Assembly (NCBI GenBank): GCA_052390275.1
Contig: JBQTHD010000002.1
Span: 62,001 to 126,000, forward strand
DNA from: JBQTHD01 sp052390275
Lineage (GTDB): Bacteria; Actinomycetota; Acidimicrobiia; Acidimicrobiales; AC-14
DNA: 64,000 bases
Direction of reading: 5' to 3'
Shown: positions 22,888 through 32,458 of the stretch, piece by piece
How positions within the stretch are numbered: the first letter of the stretch is position 1
Layout: every line of letters begins with the position of its first letter
Position numbers and translations under genes: made by a program
Notes under the pieces: model-generated
Seen by the model: only the letters and a program-made list of their open reading frames with translations
The model's database searches: none
What the model was told of the DNA's origin: nothing

Positions 22888-25683
22888 GTGATAATCGACG
22901 GCTTCTCCCTCCAGGTCCCCGATATCGACCCGGCCGAGACCACCGAATGGGTGGAGTCGTTTGACCAGGTCATCGATCAGCGGGGCCGGGGCCGGGCCCG
23001 TTACCTGGCCCTGAAGCTGCTGGAGCGGTCCCGGGAGCGCCAGGTGGGCCTGCCGGCCATGGTGAGCACCGACTACATCAACTCCATCCCCCCCGAGCGG
23101 GAGCCCTGGTTCCCGGGCGACGACCTCATGGAACGCCGTATCCGGGCCTTCATCCGCTGGAATGCAGTGACCATGGTCACCCGGGCCAACCTGATCGCTC
23201 CCGGCATCGGCGGTCACCTGGCCACCTACGCCAGTTCGGCCTCTCTCTACGAGGTGGGCTTCAACCACTTTTTCCGGGGCAAGGACGACCTGGGGGACCA
23301 CCCGGGGGTATCAGCCGGGGACCAGGTTTTCTTCCAGGGCCATGCCGCTCCGGGCATCTACGCCCGGGCCTATCTGGAGGGCCGTCTCAATGAGGACCAG
23401 TTGGACCATTTCCGAATGGAGATGGGCGGCAAGGGCCTGTCGAGCTACCCCCACCCCCGATTGATGCCGGATTTCTGGGAGTTCCCCACCGTCTCCATGG
23501 GCCTTGGTCCCATCAACGCCATCTACCAGGCTCGATTCAACCGTTACCTGGCCAACCGGTCCATAGTCGACACGTCGGGTTCGCGGGTGTGGTGCTTCGC
23601 CGGCGACGGCGAATGCGATGAACCCGAGACACTTGGCGCGCTCTCGCTGGCCGCGCGAGAACAACTGGACAACCTGACCTTCGTGGTCAACTGCAATCTC
23701 CAGCGACTCGACGGCCCGGTGCGGGGCAACGGCAAGATCATCCAGGAGTTGGAGGCGGTGTTCCGGGGCGCGGGCTGGAACGTGATCAAGGTCATCTGGG
23801 GGGCCAAGTGGGATGACCTGTTGGCCCGCGACACCGACGGCGTTCTGCTCAACAAGATGAACACCACCGTCGACGGGCAGTACCAGAAGTATTCGGTGGA
23901 GTCGGGGGAGTACATCCGTCGGCACTTCTTCGGTTCCGACCCCCGCCTGGCCCGCATGGTCGAACATCTGAGCGACGATGAACTTCGCACGCTGCCGCGC
24001 GGAGGCCACGACTATCACAAGCTCTACGCGGCCTACGCCGCGGCCACCGAGCATCGGGGGGCGCCCACCGCCATCCTGGCCAAGACCATCAAGGGCTGGA
24101 CGCTGGGCACCGAGGTCGAGGCCCGCAACGCCACCCACCAGATCAAGAAGATGTCCCGGGCCGACGTTCGGGTCTTCCGGGACCGGCTGGGTTTGGCGGA
24201 CGTGATCGACGATGCCGCCCTGGAGGCGGATCTTCCCCCCTACTGCCGGCCTCCGGAGGGTTCACCCGAGCACGTTTACATGATGGAGCGTCGCCGCCAT
24301 CTGGGTGGGTCCCTGCCCTGTCGCCGGGTGCTCCCGGTGCGGATCGGGCCGCCGGCGCCCAAGGCGTTCGCCGGCCTGGTCCAAGGCTCGGCCGGCCAGG
24401 AGGTCTCCACCACCATGGCCTTCGCCCGGCTGCTGCGGGAGCTGCTGCGAGATCCCGTTATTGGCCAGCGGGTGGTACCGATCATCCCCGACGAGGCCCG
24501 AACCTTCGGGATGGACAGCCTCTTTCCCGAAGTCAAGATCTACGCGCCCTTCGGCCAGCTCTACGACCCGGTGGACTCCCATCTGATCCTGTCCTACGCC
24601 GAAAGCCAGAAAGGCCAGATCCTGGAGGAGGGGATCACCGAGGCGGGCTCGATGGCCAGTTTCACCGCGGCCGGTACGGCCTATGCCACCCACGCCACCC
24701 CGATGGTGCCGTTCTTCGTCTTCTACTCCATGTTCGGCTTCCAGCGGGTGGGCGACCTCATCTGGGCCTTTGGGGACTCCCGCGGCCGAGGCTTCTTGTG
24801 CGGGGCCACAGCAGGGCGTACCACCCTCAACGGCGAGGGCCTCCAGCACGCCGACGGCCACAGCCTTCTGCTTGCCTCCACCGTTCCCAACCTGGCCGCC
24901 TACGACCCCGCCTTCGCCTATGAGTTGGGGGTGATCATCTCCGACGGGATCACCCGCATGTTCGGCGACGGTTCTGATCGAGCCCCCGAGGACGTGTTCT
25001 ATTACGTCACCCTCTACAACGAGAACTATCTGATGCCCCCCCAGCCGGCCGATCCACCTCAGGGCCCGTCGGTGGCCGAGGGCATCCGTCGAGGGATCTA
25101 TCGGTTCTCGGCGGCACCGGATCCCTCCACGGGGGACGGTGAGGGGCGGACAGATTCGGAGGCCGGTAGCGGTGCCGGCGGCAAGGCGCGCCGCTCGGGC
25201 GGGGATCGGCGGCCGGCTTCCATCCTGTTCAGCGGGCCGGCCCAGGGGGCTGCCCGTCAGGCCGCCCAGATCCTGGCCGACGACCACGGCGTGGCCGCCG
25301 ACCTCTGGAGCGTCACCTCCTACAAGGCCCTGCGGGAGGACGCCCTCGAGGTGGAGCGCTGGAACCGGCTGCACCCCGGCCAGCCAGCCAGAGTGCCGTA
25401 CGTGACCGAGGCCCTGGCCGGCTGCAGCGGCCCGACGGTGGCGGTCACCGATTACATGAAGATGGTTCCCGACCAGGTAGCCCGGTGGGTGCCGGGGCCG
25501 TTCGTCCCCTTGGGCACCGACGGATGGGGCCGGTCGGACACCCGGGCCAGCCTCCGGCGTCATTTCGAGACCGACGCCGCATCGGTGGTGGTGGCGGTGC
25601 TCTCAGCCCTGGCCCAGAGCGGCGATGCCAAGCCGGAGGAGGTGGCCGAAGCCATGGCCCGCCACCAGGTGAGCGACGTCTGA
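22888..25683 (+). CDS. aceE: Pyruvate dehydrogenase E1, homodimeric AceE type
   Basis: 931 aa, close to the usual length of AceE. Thiamine-diphosphate motif GDGECDEPETLGALSLAAREQLDNLTFVVN is seen in pieces (GDGE...N) around residue 250, along with FFQGHAAPGIYARAYLEGRL and, in the second half, PIIPDEARTFGMDSLFP and EEGITEAGSMASFTAAG. The enzyme decarboxylates pyruvate and passes the acetyl group to lipoyl E2, which is not in the window. GTG 22888 was taken; it lies 26 bp from the divergent phosphatase start. A 30-residue Gly/Asp-rich insert (about nt 25120-25210) sits before the C-terminal transketolase-like domain. Confidence 0.95.
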   Translation: MIIDGFSLQVPDIDPAETTEWVESFDQVIDQRGRGRARYLALKLLERSRERQVGLPAMVSTDYINSIPPEREPWFPGDDLMERRIRAFIRWNAVTMVTRANLIAPGIGGHLATYASSASLYEVGFNHFFRGKDDLGDHPGVSAGDQVFFQGHAAPGIYARAYLEGRLNEDQLDHFRMEMGGKGLSSYPHPRLMPDFWEFPTVSMGLGPINAIYQARFNRYLANRSIVDTSGSRVWCFAGDGECDEPETLGALSLAAREQLDNLTFVVNCNLQRLDGPVRGNGKIIQELEAVFRGAGWNVIKVIWGAKWDDLLARDTDGVLLNKMNTTVDGQYQKYSVESGEYIRRHFFGSDPRLARMVEHLSDDELRTLPRGGHDYHKLYAAYAAATEHRGAPTAILAKTIKGWTLGTEVEARNATHQIKKMSRADVRVFRDRLGLADVIDDAALEADLPPYCRPPEGSPEHVYMMERRRHLGGSLPCRRVLPVRIGPPAPKAFAGLVQGSAGQEVSTTMAFARLLRELLRDPVIGQRVVPIIPDEARTFGMDSLFPEVKIYAPFGQLYDPVDSHLILSYAESQKGQILEEGITEAGSMASFTAAGTAYATHATPMVPFFVFYSMFGFQRVGDLIWAFGDSRGRGFLCGATAGRTTLNGEGLQHADGHSLLLASTVPNLAAYDPAFAYELGVIISDGITRMFGDGSDRAPEDVFYYVTLYNENYLMPPQPADPPQGPSVAEGIRRGIYRFSAAPDPSTGDGEGRTDSEAGSGAGGKARRSGGDRRPASILFSGPAQGAARQAAQILADDHGVAADLWSVTSYKALREDALEVERWNRLHPGQPARVPYVTEALAGCSGPTVAVTDYMKMVPDQVARWVPGPFVPLGTDGWGRSDTRASLRRHFETDAASVVVAVLSALAQSGDAKPEEVAEAMARHQVSDV

Positions 25684-25740
25684 CTCGGAGCCGCGCGGGC
25701 AAGACCTAGTGCACCAGGCCCGAGGCGCCCCGTCTTTGGG

Positions 25741-25778
25741 TGTACCTTGTCTGCACGGATTGGTGCACATCGAATGTA
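25741..25778. promoter_or_regulatory. Candidate operator of the TacA-TacT module
   Basis: The region upstream of the antitoxin contains TGTAC at both ends and a TGCAC / GTGCA inverted pair in the middle, in otherwise AT-richer DNA. Ribbon-helix-helix antitoxins of this kind autoregulate through such palindromes. The assignment is inferred from position. Confidence 0.35.
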
Positions 25779-25792
25779 CAAGGAGGGTGACG

Positions 25793-26092
25793 ATGCCCGG
25801 CCAACGGACAACGGAGCGAGCCCAGCGGGACGCACGGCTCAATCTTCGAACCTCCGCAGCTCAGCAGCAACTGATTCGAAGCGCAGCGGCGGCGATCGAC
25901 AAGAGCGTTACCGATTTCGTGCTCGAGAGCGCCACCACCAACGCCGAGCGGGTTCTCGCTGGTCGCCGCTGGTTTGTGCTCTCAGACGATGCATGGAAGG
26001 ACTTCGAGACTCTTCTCGACGCTCCTGCTCCCCAAGCTCCCAAGCTCGCCGGCCTGTTGAGTCGCCCAACGGTCTTCGACTCGCCCCAGTAG
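25793..26092 (+). CDS. DUF1778 antitoxin (TacA-like)
   Basis: 99 aa. The N-terminal part fits a ribbon-helix-helix domain (ARLNLRTSAAQQQLIRSAA, SVTDFVLESA) and the C-terminus (RRWFVLSDDAWKDFETLLDAP) is the toxin-neutralising segment typical for DUF1778. ATG 25793 has a strong AAGGAGGG site 6-7 bp upstream. The GNAT toxin gene begins 8 bp after the stop. Confidence 0.92.
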   Translation: MPGQRTTERAQRDARLNLRTSAAQQQLIRSAAAAIDKSVTDFVLESATTNAERVLAGRRWFVLSDDAWKDFETLLDAPAPQAPKLAGLLSRPTVFDSPQ

Positions 26093-26100
26093 ACCCGGGC

Positions 26101-26610
26101 ATGCTCGACCCGCCGATCGAGGCCCCGGTGCCACTGGCCAAGCATCACGTCGCGTCCGACTTCGCCTGCGGGGTGGACGAGTTGGACGAATGGGTTCGCG
26201 ACTACGCCTGGGCCAATCACCGGTCAGGCAACGCCCGCGTCTTCGTGGCCGCCAGAGCCAGCAGGGTCGTGGCGTACTACGCATTGGCGACGGCTGGGGT
26301 GGAGAAGGCCGAAGCCCCAGCCCAACTGACGAGGGGCGGCGTTCCCGCTCAGGTGCCCTGCCTTCTCCTGGCCCGTTTGGCGGTGGATCTCGGCGAGCGG
26401 AACCGGGGAGTGGGCCGGGGCCTTCTCGTCGATGCAATTCGGCGGGCGGTACGGGTCTCAGAGGATGTAGGGGTGAGAGCCCTTCTCATCCATGCCCGTG
26501 ACGATACGGCACGGTCCTTCTGCCAGCATCAAGCGGAGTTCGTTCAGTCACCAACGGACCCCCTGCACCTCCTTCTTCACCTGAAGCATGCCCGCAGCCT
26601 CATGGCGTGA
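26101..26610 (+). CDS. GNAT-family toxin (TacT-like)
   Basis: 169 aa. Typical order: PLAKHHVASDFACGVDELDEWV, VAYYALATAGVE, the acetyl-CoA loop LARLAVDLGERNRGVGRGLL, and the end FVQSPTDPLHLLLHL. TacT toxins acetylate charged tRNAs and stop translation; the DUF1778 protein upstream is the antitoxin. Module placed between aceE and typA. Confidence 0.92.
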   Translation: MLDPPIEAPVPLAKHHVASDFACGVDELDEWVRDYAWANHRSGNARVFVAARASRVVAYYALATAGVEKAEAPAQLTRGGVPAQVPCLLLARLAVDLGERNRGVGRGLLVDAIRRAVRVSEDVGVRALLIHARDDTARSFCQHQAEFVQSPTDPLHLLLHLKHARSLMA

Positions 26611-26626
26611 GGATGCGCTGGCCGGA

Positions 26627-28432
26627 TCAGGCCTTGCGGGAGTTGCGCCGCCGGTCTGACTCGGTCAGGTGGCGCTTGCGGACCCGGATGGCGGCGGGGG
26701 TGATCTCCACCAACTCGTCGGCGGCGATGAACTCGATGGAGGACTCGATGGTCATGTTCCGAGGCGGCGCCAGGACGATGGCATCGTCGGCCGCGTGGGT
26801 GCGGATGTTGGTCTTCTGCTTCTCCCGACTGGCGTTGACCACCATGTCGCCCGGCCGGGCGTTCTCCCCGATGATCATTCCCTCATAGAGATCGGCCCCG
26901 GGGCCGATGAAGAGTTCCCCCCTCTCGGCAATGCTGTCGAGGGCGTAACCGGTGCTGACTCCTGAGCGGTCGGCCACCAGCGCTCCGCCTCGGCGGCCGG
27001 GAAGGTCCCCAACCCACGGGGCCCACCCCCGGTGGCGGGTGTGGAGCAGGGCGGTCCCCCGGGTGGCGCTGAGCAACTGGTTGCGAAAGCCCAGCAGGCC
27101 CCGGGCCGGCGCCTCGAAGCGCATGACCGTTCGGCCCGGATCCCCCGGGCGCATGTCCAACACGGTCCCCTTCCGGGGGGCCAGGGCCTGGGTGACGGTG
27201 CCCACATGGGTGTCGGGGACGTCCACTGTGCCCTCCTCCACCGGTTCGTGGCGCCGCCCGTCTATTTCCCGGGTGATGACTTCGGGCCGGCTGACCTGGA
27301 GTTCGTAGCCCTCCCGCCGCATGGTTTCGATGAGAACGGCCAGAGCCAGTTCTCCCCGGCCGGCAACTTCGAGAACGTCGGGCGAGTCGGTGTCGGTCAC
27401 CCGGATGGCCACGTTGCCCAGGATCTCCTTGGCCAACCGGTCCCGCAGGTGCCGTGAGGTGACGTACTTGCCGTCCCGCCCCGACAGCGGCGAGGTGCTC
27501 ACCCCGAAGGTCATGCGAAGCACCGGTTCGTCAACGGTCAGGCGGGGCAGCGGATCGGGATCGGCCGGATCGGCCAGGGTGTCGCCGATCTCCACCTCGG
27601 CGAAGCCGGCCAGGACGAACAGGTCGCCGGCCAGCAGTTCGTCGACCGGGGTCCGACCCAGGCCGTCGATGGCCAGCACCTGGACCGGCTTGCGGGGCAG
27701 GGGACCGGGGCCGGACTTGACCAGGGCCAGGGGTCGGTCGGCCCGAAGTGTCCCCCGCATCACCCGGCCCAGAGCGAGGCGACCGAGGTAGTCGGAGGCA
27801 TCGAGATTGGTGACCAGCGCCTGCAGAGGTGCTGCCGGGTCGCCAAGGGGGGCGGGGATGGTGCGGACGATGGCGTCAAGAAGGGGGGCCAGGGTGGCAT
27901 CGGGGGGAGGGAGGCCGACGCCGATCATGGCCCGGCCCTCGCGCGCTACGGCCGAGATGACCGGGAATTCGATGTGATGGTCGGGCACCTCCAGGTCCAT
28001 GAACAGTTGGTAGATCTCGTCCAGCACCTCCTCGGTGCGGGCGTCGGCGCGGTCGACCTTGTTGAGCACCACCACCGCTGGAAGGTCGGCAGCCACCGCC
28101 TTCGACAGCACGTAGCGGGTCTGAGGCAGCGGACCCTCGGCCGCGTCCACCAGCAGGAGCACCCCGTCGACCATGGCCAGGGCCCGCTCCACCTCGCCCC
28201 CGAAGTCGGCGTGGCCCGGTGTGTCCACGAGGTTGATCTTGATGTCGCCCCAGCGCACCGAGGCGGCCTTGGCCAGGATGGTTATGCCCCGCTCGCGCTC
28301 CTGGTCGCCGGAGTCCATGACCCGGTCGGGTGTCTGGTTGTGCGAGCGGAGAACTCCGGTCTGGCGCAGGATGGCGTCGACCAGCGTGGTTTTGCCATGG
28401 TCGACGTGGGCGACCAGGGCGACGTTGCGCAC
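26627..28432 (-). CDS. typA: Ribosome-associated GTPase TypA/BipA
   Basis: 601 aa, normal length. G1 in AHVDHGKTTLVDAI, G2/G3 region with ERGITILAK and DTPGHADFGGEVERAL, G4 VVLNKVDRADA, followed by EF-G-like domains and the TypA C-terminal domain (TRGTALLHTRHRGWAPWVG, NIRTHAADDAIVLAPP). It is a translational GTPase linked to 50S assembly and stress growth. The start is GTG 28432, abutting the stop of a small membrane protein gene upstream. Confidence 0.95.
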   Translation of the reverse strand: MRNVALVAHVDHGKTTLVDAILRQTGVLRSHNQTPDRVMDSGDQERERGITILAKAASVRWGDIKINLVDTPGHADFGGEVERALAMVDGVLLLVDAAEGPLPQTRYVLSKAVAADLPAVVVLNKVDRADARTEEVLDEIYQLFMDLEVPDHHIEFPVISAVAREGRAMIGVGLPPPDATLAPLLDAIVRTIPAPLGDPAAPLQALVTNLDASDYLGRLALGRVMRGTLRADRPLALVKSGPGPLPRKPVQVLAIDGLGRTPVDELLAGDLFVLAGFAEVEIGDTLADPADPDPLPRLTVDEPVLRMTFGVSTSPLSGRDGKYVTSRHLRDRLAKEILGNVAIRVTDTDSPDVLEVAGRGELALAVLIETMRREGYELQVSRPEVITREIDGRRHEPVEEGTVDVPDTHVGTVTQALAPRKGTVLDMRPGDPGRTVMRFEAPARGLLGFRNQLLSATRGTALLHTRHRGWAPWVGDLPGRRGGALVADRSGVSTGYALDSIAERGELFIGPGADLYEGMIIGENARPGDMVVNASREKQKTNIRTHAADDAIVLAPPRNMTIESSIEFIAADELVEITPAAIRVRKRHLTESDRRRNSRKA

Positions 28433-28651
28433 CTACCGACCGGCCGGGGCGGGCCCGGCCGTGGAGCGTCCAGAGGGATCGGACATAGACGGTGGGGGAG
28501 CGCTTCGGGGGTCATCGCCGGTTGCGGCCCGGGCGGCCTCCCGCCGACGACCGGCCCGAGCCAGCAGAGCAAAGGCGGCGATGGGCACCATCAGGACGGC
28601 GCCCTCGATGAGTGCTCCACCCACGCCCCCGTGGGCAAGCAACTCGTTCAC
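28433..28651 (-). CDS. Small hypothetical membrane protein
   Basis: 72 aa with a single hydrophobic segment (GALIEGAVLMVPIAAFALLA) followed by a basic stretch and a Pro/Ser/Ala tail, so probably a one-pass membrane peptide with its C-terminus inside. Its TAG stop directly precedes the typA GTG, suggesting co-translation. No family recognised. Confidence 0.65.
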   Translation of the reverse strand: MNELLAHGGVGGALIEGAVLMVPIAAFALLARAGRRREAARAATGDDPRSAPPPSMSDPSGRSTAGPAPAGR

Positions 28652-28752
28652 CCCGTCAGCCTAACGGTCATGACGCCGACCAGATCCCAGAGGTAGTCCT
28701 TCGGGGCACCGAGTCGTAGATTCGGCTTTGCCATGTTGGAGTCCTCAGGATT

Positions 28753-31464
28753 GTGAAGGTCGCTCCGAGGGCGCCAGGCCCCCTCTCCACCGGCACCGTC
28801 AAGTCCGGGCCCCCAAGGCGTTCCGGATCGGCGGCCAACTCCATTCTCACCGTTCTGGCCCTCGCCGCCGTCGCCGTGGTCATATCGGTGTCGCTGGCCC
28901 TGATCGTCTCCGACTACCAGGCTGACCAGCGCAACCATCAGCAGCGGCTCGCCGTCCGGTCCCGAGCCACCGCCCAGGCCCTGGGTGACTTCCTGGGGGG
29001 TCGGCTGGCCTTTTTGAAGGCGGCCGCCGATTTGCCCAGCCTGTCCGGGGACCCGTCGGCCATCTCCCGGGCCCTGAAGGCATTGTCAGACCCCGACGTG
29101 GGCCTGAGCGGCGGGGTGGGGCTGGCCGATCCATCGGGCCTGCTGCTCTATGAGCACGGCGCTCCGCCGGGGTCACTGCCGGTCGACCTGTCCCAACGCG
29201 ACTACATCCGACAGGTCCAGTCGACCAGACGACCGGTGGTGTCCGACGTGGTCCGGGGCCTGATCTCGGGGTCCTCACTCGTGGTCCTGGCCGTCCCTGT
29301 GGTCGACGGCGCCGGTGAGCTGACCGGGATCCTCGTCGCCTCCGTGCACACCGAGGACCTGAGCCGGCATGTGCCCTCCCTGGCCGGACCCGACTTCGTC
29401 CAGGTCCTCGACGGTACGGGCCATGTGGTCCTGGCTGCGGGAAAGGCGCCGGACCAGCCCGATGGTCGAACAGGTGTGGCACCGACGGAGCCGACTGGGG
29501 TTCCGACAGGTTCCGAACCCGGGATCGGCGGGCCGGCATCGCAGCCCGCACCGAGCCTGCGAGACGGCCAGGGCGATATGGCCATCGAAGTCGACGTCGA
29601 CGGGATCCCCGGATGGCGACTCCGGTACCAGGTGGCCTACCTGGGCACGACGTTGGAGACGACGGTGGAGGAGGCGGCCTTGTTGGGCATCCTCGTGATG
29701 CTGGCCGGAGTGGCGATCATGGTGGCCTCCCGGTCGGCCCGCTCCAACCAGAGGCGGGTGCAGCACCAGGCCGACCGGGCCGACAGCCTTCGCCGGCTGA
29801 CTGACGCCCTGGTGGCCGCCCCGGACCGGGCCTCGCTGGCCAGCATCGCGGCCGACCATCTGGCCGCCGCCTCCGATGGGGCCGCCGCGGTCGTGCTGGT
29901 GGCCGAGCCCGAGGTTGCCCGGCTCGAAGTGGTGGGCCTGGCTGGACCCATCGATCCGTCCGTGGCCGAGGCGAACCGCTACATCCCCGTCGGCGCGGAC
30001 TCCATGGCCGCCGAGGTCTACGCCCGGGGAGGCTCGATGGCCCTGGCTCGGCAGGAGTTCGCCGACAGGTACCCCGACCTGGCCGCCGAGGCCGCGAGGG
30101 TGGGCGCCACCTACTTTCTGGCTGCCCGCTTCGACGCCGCCGCCGTGAGCGGCGTTGTCAGCGTCGGCACCCGTCGCCCGCCGGATTCGGTTCCTGACGC
30201 CCTCGACCTGGTGGCGGCCATGGGCGATCGCACTGGCGAGGCACTCGCCCGCCTGGCAGTCACCAAGGCCGAGCACGATGCCTCCCGAAGTTTTCAGGAG
30301 GCGATGTTCCCCAAGGACCTCCTGGGGCCCGATGACCGGTTGCAACGATCAGCCCGATACCGGCCGGCCAGCCAGGACGAGCGGGTGGGTGGCGACTGGT
30401 ACGAACTGGTTCGCCTCGACGACGACCGCATCGCCTTCGCCGTGGGCGACGTCGTGGGTCACGGATTGGAGTCGGCGTCGGTCATGGGCCAACTGCAAAG
30501 CGCTCTTCGGGCCTATGCCCTGGCCGGAGCTGAACCCGCCGAGGCTCTCAACCGGCTGGATGAGTTCGCCCAAACCGTTCCCGGGTCGCTTGCGAGCACC
30601 GTGTTGGCCGGAACCCTCGACCTGGCCTGCGGCCGGCTCCGTCTGGCCAACGCCGGCCACCTGCCGCCGATACTGCTGCGCGACGGCCGCGCCATGGTTC
30701 TGTCCAACGCCTTCGGCCTCCCCTTGGGATGCAGCCGGGAGTCCACCCGCAGGGAGCAATTGGTCTTCGACCTGGGCAACGAGGACCTGCTCGTGGTCTA
30801 CACCGACGGGCTGGTCGAACGTCGGGACGAGGTTCTCAACCAGGGGATCGAGCGGCTCAGGCTCAGCATCGAGCGTCACGGTCACCGTCCAATCGAGCGG
30901 TTGGCCGATTTCGTGCTGGCCGATTGTGTCGACGACTCTCAGCCCGACGACCTGGCACTGGTGTGCCTGCGCCCGGTGGGCCCGACGCCGGCCACGTTCT
31001 CGGCCCGCCGGCCCGCTGAGCCACGGCACCTGGCTGATCTACGGCGCTCGATTCGCCGGTGGCTGGCCGGTCATGGGGAGGAGCCCGAGGTCATCGACAA
31101 CGTTCTGCTGGCGGTGGGGGAGGCGGCTGCCAACTCCGTGGAGCACGCCTACCAGGGGACGGCCCCCGGCCCCTTGATCGTGGAGATGCGTCGTTCTCAG
31201 CCCGGGGTTGACACTGAGGGAATCCATTGCGCGGTCAGCGACCGGGGTCGCTGGGCCCCGGTCGGGCCGGCGGCCGGTCGAGGCCGGGGCATCAAGATGA
31301 TCAAGGCGGTTACCGCGGAGATGACGGTCGAGCGCACTCGCCAGGGCACCACCGTTGGATTCTCCATCCGCCGATCAATCCCCACCCCCAGATCAAGCAA
31401 CTCCCGGGCAGGCGACGGCGACGGCCAGGGCCCGACAGATCTCGAGCATCCGCTCCTCCGATAG
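28753..31464 (+). CDS. SpoIIE-type serine phosphatase with Cache, GAF and anti-sigma kinase domains
   Basis: 903 aa. A first membrane helix lies near residues 33-57, followed by an extracytoplasmic Cache-like sensor (to about 305, with SQRDYIRQVQSTRRPVVSD), a second helix (LLGILVMLAGVAIMVAS), a GAF domain (about 345-495), a PP2C/SpoIIE domain with GGDWYELVRLDDDRIAFAVGDVVGHG and VLAGTLDLACGRLRLANAGH, and a C-terminal HATPase_c of RsbW type (NVLLAVGEAAANSVEHAY, ISDRGRW-like SDRGRW, GRGIKMIKAV). Such proteins control anti-anti-sigma partner switching. No sigma or anti-anti-sigma gene is adjacent. Start GTG 28753. Confidence 0.92.
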   Translation: MKVAPRAPGPLSTGTVKSGPPRRSGSAANSILTVLALAAVAVVISVSLALIVSDYQADQRNHQQRLAVRSRATAQALGDFLGGRLAFLKAAADLPSLSGDPSAISRALKALSDPDVGLSGGVGLADPSGLLLYEHGAPPGSLPVDLSQRDYIRQVQSTRRPVVSDVVRGLISGSSLVVLAVPVVDGAGELTGILVASVHTEDLSRHVPSLAGPDFVQVLDGTGHVVLAAGKAPDQPDGRTGVAPTEPTGVPTGSEPGIGGPASQPAPSLRDGQGDMAIEVDVDGIPGWRLRYQVAYLGTTLETTVEEAALLGILVMLAGVAIMVASRSARSNQRRVQHQADRADSLRRLTDALVAAPDRASLASIAADHLAAASDGAAAVVLVAEPEVARLEVVGLAGPIDPSVAEANRYIPVGADSMAAEVYARGGSMALARQEFADRYPDLAAEAARVGATYFLAARFDAAAVSGVVSVGTRRPPDSVPDALDLVAAMGDRTGEALARLAVTKAEHDASRSFQEAMFPKDLLGPDDRLQRSARYRPASQDERVGGDWYELVRLDDDRIAFAVGDVVGHGLESASVMGQLQSALRAYALAGAEPAEALNRLDEFAQTVPGSLASTVLAGTLDLACGRLRLANAGHLPPILLRDGRAMVLSNAFGLPLGCSRESTRREQLVFDLGNEDLLVVYTDGLVERRDEVLNQGIERLRLSIERHGHRPIERLADFVLADCVDDSQPDDLALVCLRPVGPTPATFSARRPAEPRHLADLRRSIRRWLAGHGEEPEVIDNVLLAVGEAAANSVEHAYQGTAPGPLIVEMRRSQPGVDTEGIHCAVSDRGRWAPVGPAAGRGRGIKMIKAVTAEMTVERTRQGTTVGFSIRRSIPTPRSSNSRAGDGDGQGPTDLEHPLLR

Positions 31465-31495
31465 GCGAGAAATCAGGGTCGCGGCGCCCGGTGGC

Positions 31496-32131
31496 TCAAG
31501 TCGCTCGGCGGACGTCGCGCAGGGCCAGGAGTTCGGTCAGGACGCTGGCGTCCTTGTCCCGGCCCAGGGCCTCCTTGGAGGAAATGAGATCGTCCAGTCC
31601 GGCCACTTTCACCGGGGCACCGAAGACCATCCTGACTTCGGCCCGATGGAGATGGTCGTGGTAGCCACCGACCCCGGCGGCATCGAAGACCAGGTCCAGG
31701 GGGCCGGCTTCGGTGGTGAAGTGCCAGGCCGGGGCCTGAGCCAACGCTGTGGGCCCGTGGCGCAGAAGATCGACCTCCCAGGGATCCCCAGCCTCCATCG
31801 CCATACGAGCCTCGCCCACAAGGACGGCCGCCCCCAACTCCACCAGGGCCTGGCATAGGCGGGCCAAATTGGCGGCGTCCTGGGCGGCGACAACGTCGGC
31901 GTCGACGGTGACCCGGGAGGCGCCGTGCATCAGGCAGGCGATCCCCCCGATGAGCACGTAGTCAACGCCGTGGTGGTCCAGGGTTCGCAGGATCCGCTCG
32001 GTGTCGAGGGGATGGATGACCGAACTGGCGGCGAAATCAGCGCCAGCCGGGCAATCATCGATGGCGTCGGTGCCAGCACCGGAGTCGGGGTCATCAGCGG
32101 CGTCAGCGTCAGACGAGGCCCTGCCCGTCAT
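31496..32131 (-). CDS. Nucleotidyltransferase-fold protein, second copy
   Basis: 211 aa. Core motif VDYVLIGGIACLMHGASRVTVDADVVA shows the GG and the DxD positions; the C-terminus VKVAGLDDLISSKEALGRDKD matches the nucleotidyltransferase at 19350-19880. An extra acidic Asp/Ala N-terminus of about 35 residues precedes the fold. A 58-codon gene ends 4 bp before this start, repeating the small-partner arrangement seen in the island. Confidence 0.78.
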   Translation of the reverse strand: MTGRASSDADAADDPDSGAGTDAIDDCPAGADFAASSVIHPLDTERILRTLDHHGVDYVLIGGIACLMHGASRVTVDADVVAAQDAANLARLCQALVELGAAVLVGEARMAMEAGDPWEVDLLRHGPTALAQAPAWHFTTEAGPLDLVFDAAGVGGYHDHLHRAEVRMVFGAPVKVAGLDDLISSKEALGRDKDASVLTELLALRDVRRAT

Positions 32132-32135
32132 CGGG

Positions 32136-32312
32136 TCAGGTTCCAGCGGCGGTCACCCATGGGGGACGGGGGATAGGGGCTTGGGACCCGGGTTCCCCCG
32201 CCCACAACCGGCAAAGAGAGTCGTTCTGGCGGATCCGGTCCTCCAGGCTGAGGCGACTCTGGGCCCGGCGCTGTTGCGCCCAAGCCTGCTCGTCGCCTCG
32301 CTCAAGCCTCAC
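32136..32312 (-). CDS. Small partner gene of the second nucleotidyltransferase
   Basis: A 58-residue reading frame from GTG 32312: N-terminal charged helix MRLERGDEQAWAQQRRAQSR, then LSLEDRIRQNDSLCRLWAG, then a Pro-rich end. It lacks a clear ribosome site, but position (stop 4 bp from the next start) and the L-S-x-E-x-R-I helix fit the short proteins that precede nucleotidyltransferases. It is very short, so it can easily be missed. Confidence 0.5.
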   Translation of the reverse strand: MRLERGDEQAWAQQRRAQSRLSLEDRIRQNDSLCRLWAGEPGSQAPIPRPPWVTAAGT

Positions 32313-32458
32313 CGACGGAGAAGCCTAAGACCATGTAGGTGACAAGTTCCAGTAGCGACCGGTCGAACTGCCGGCCTTCGCTCACCGTGGCACCGGTTCT
32401 TCATGTTGAGGCACCCGCGGGCGGGCGGTGGCGGCCGGGTCCCTGGGGTCGGCGAGGC
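32313..32458. other. Gap between nucleotidyltransferase pair and MBL gene
   Basis: 146 bp with no gene; probably carries the promoter for the minus-strand pair and the 3' end of the grd transcript. No strong hairpin seen. Confidence 0.35.

Noticed and set aside
32136..32458. Possible riboswitch upstream of the nucleotidyltransferase
   Set aside because: No conserved riboswitch pattern was seen and a short reading frame explains the nearer part.
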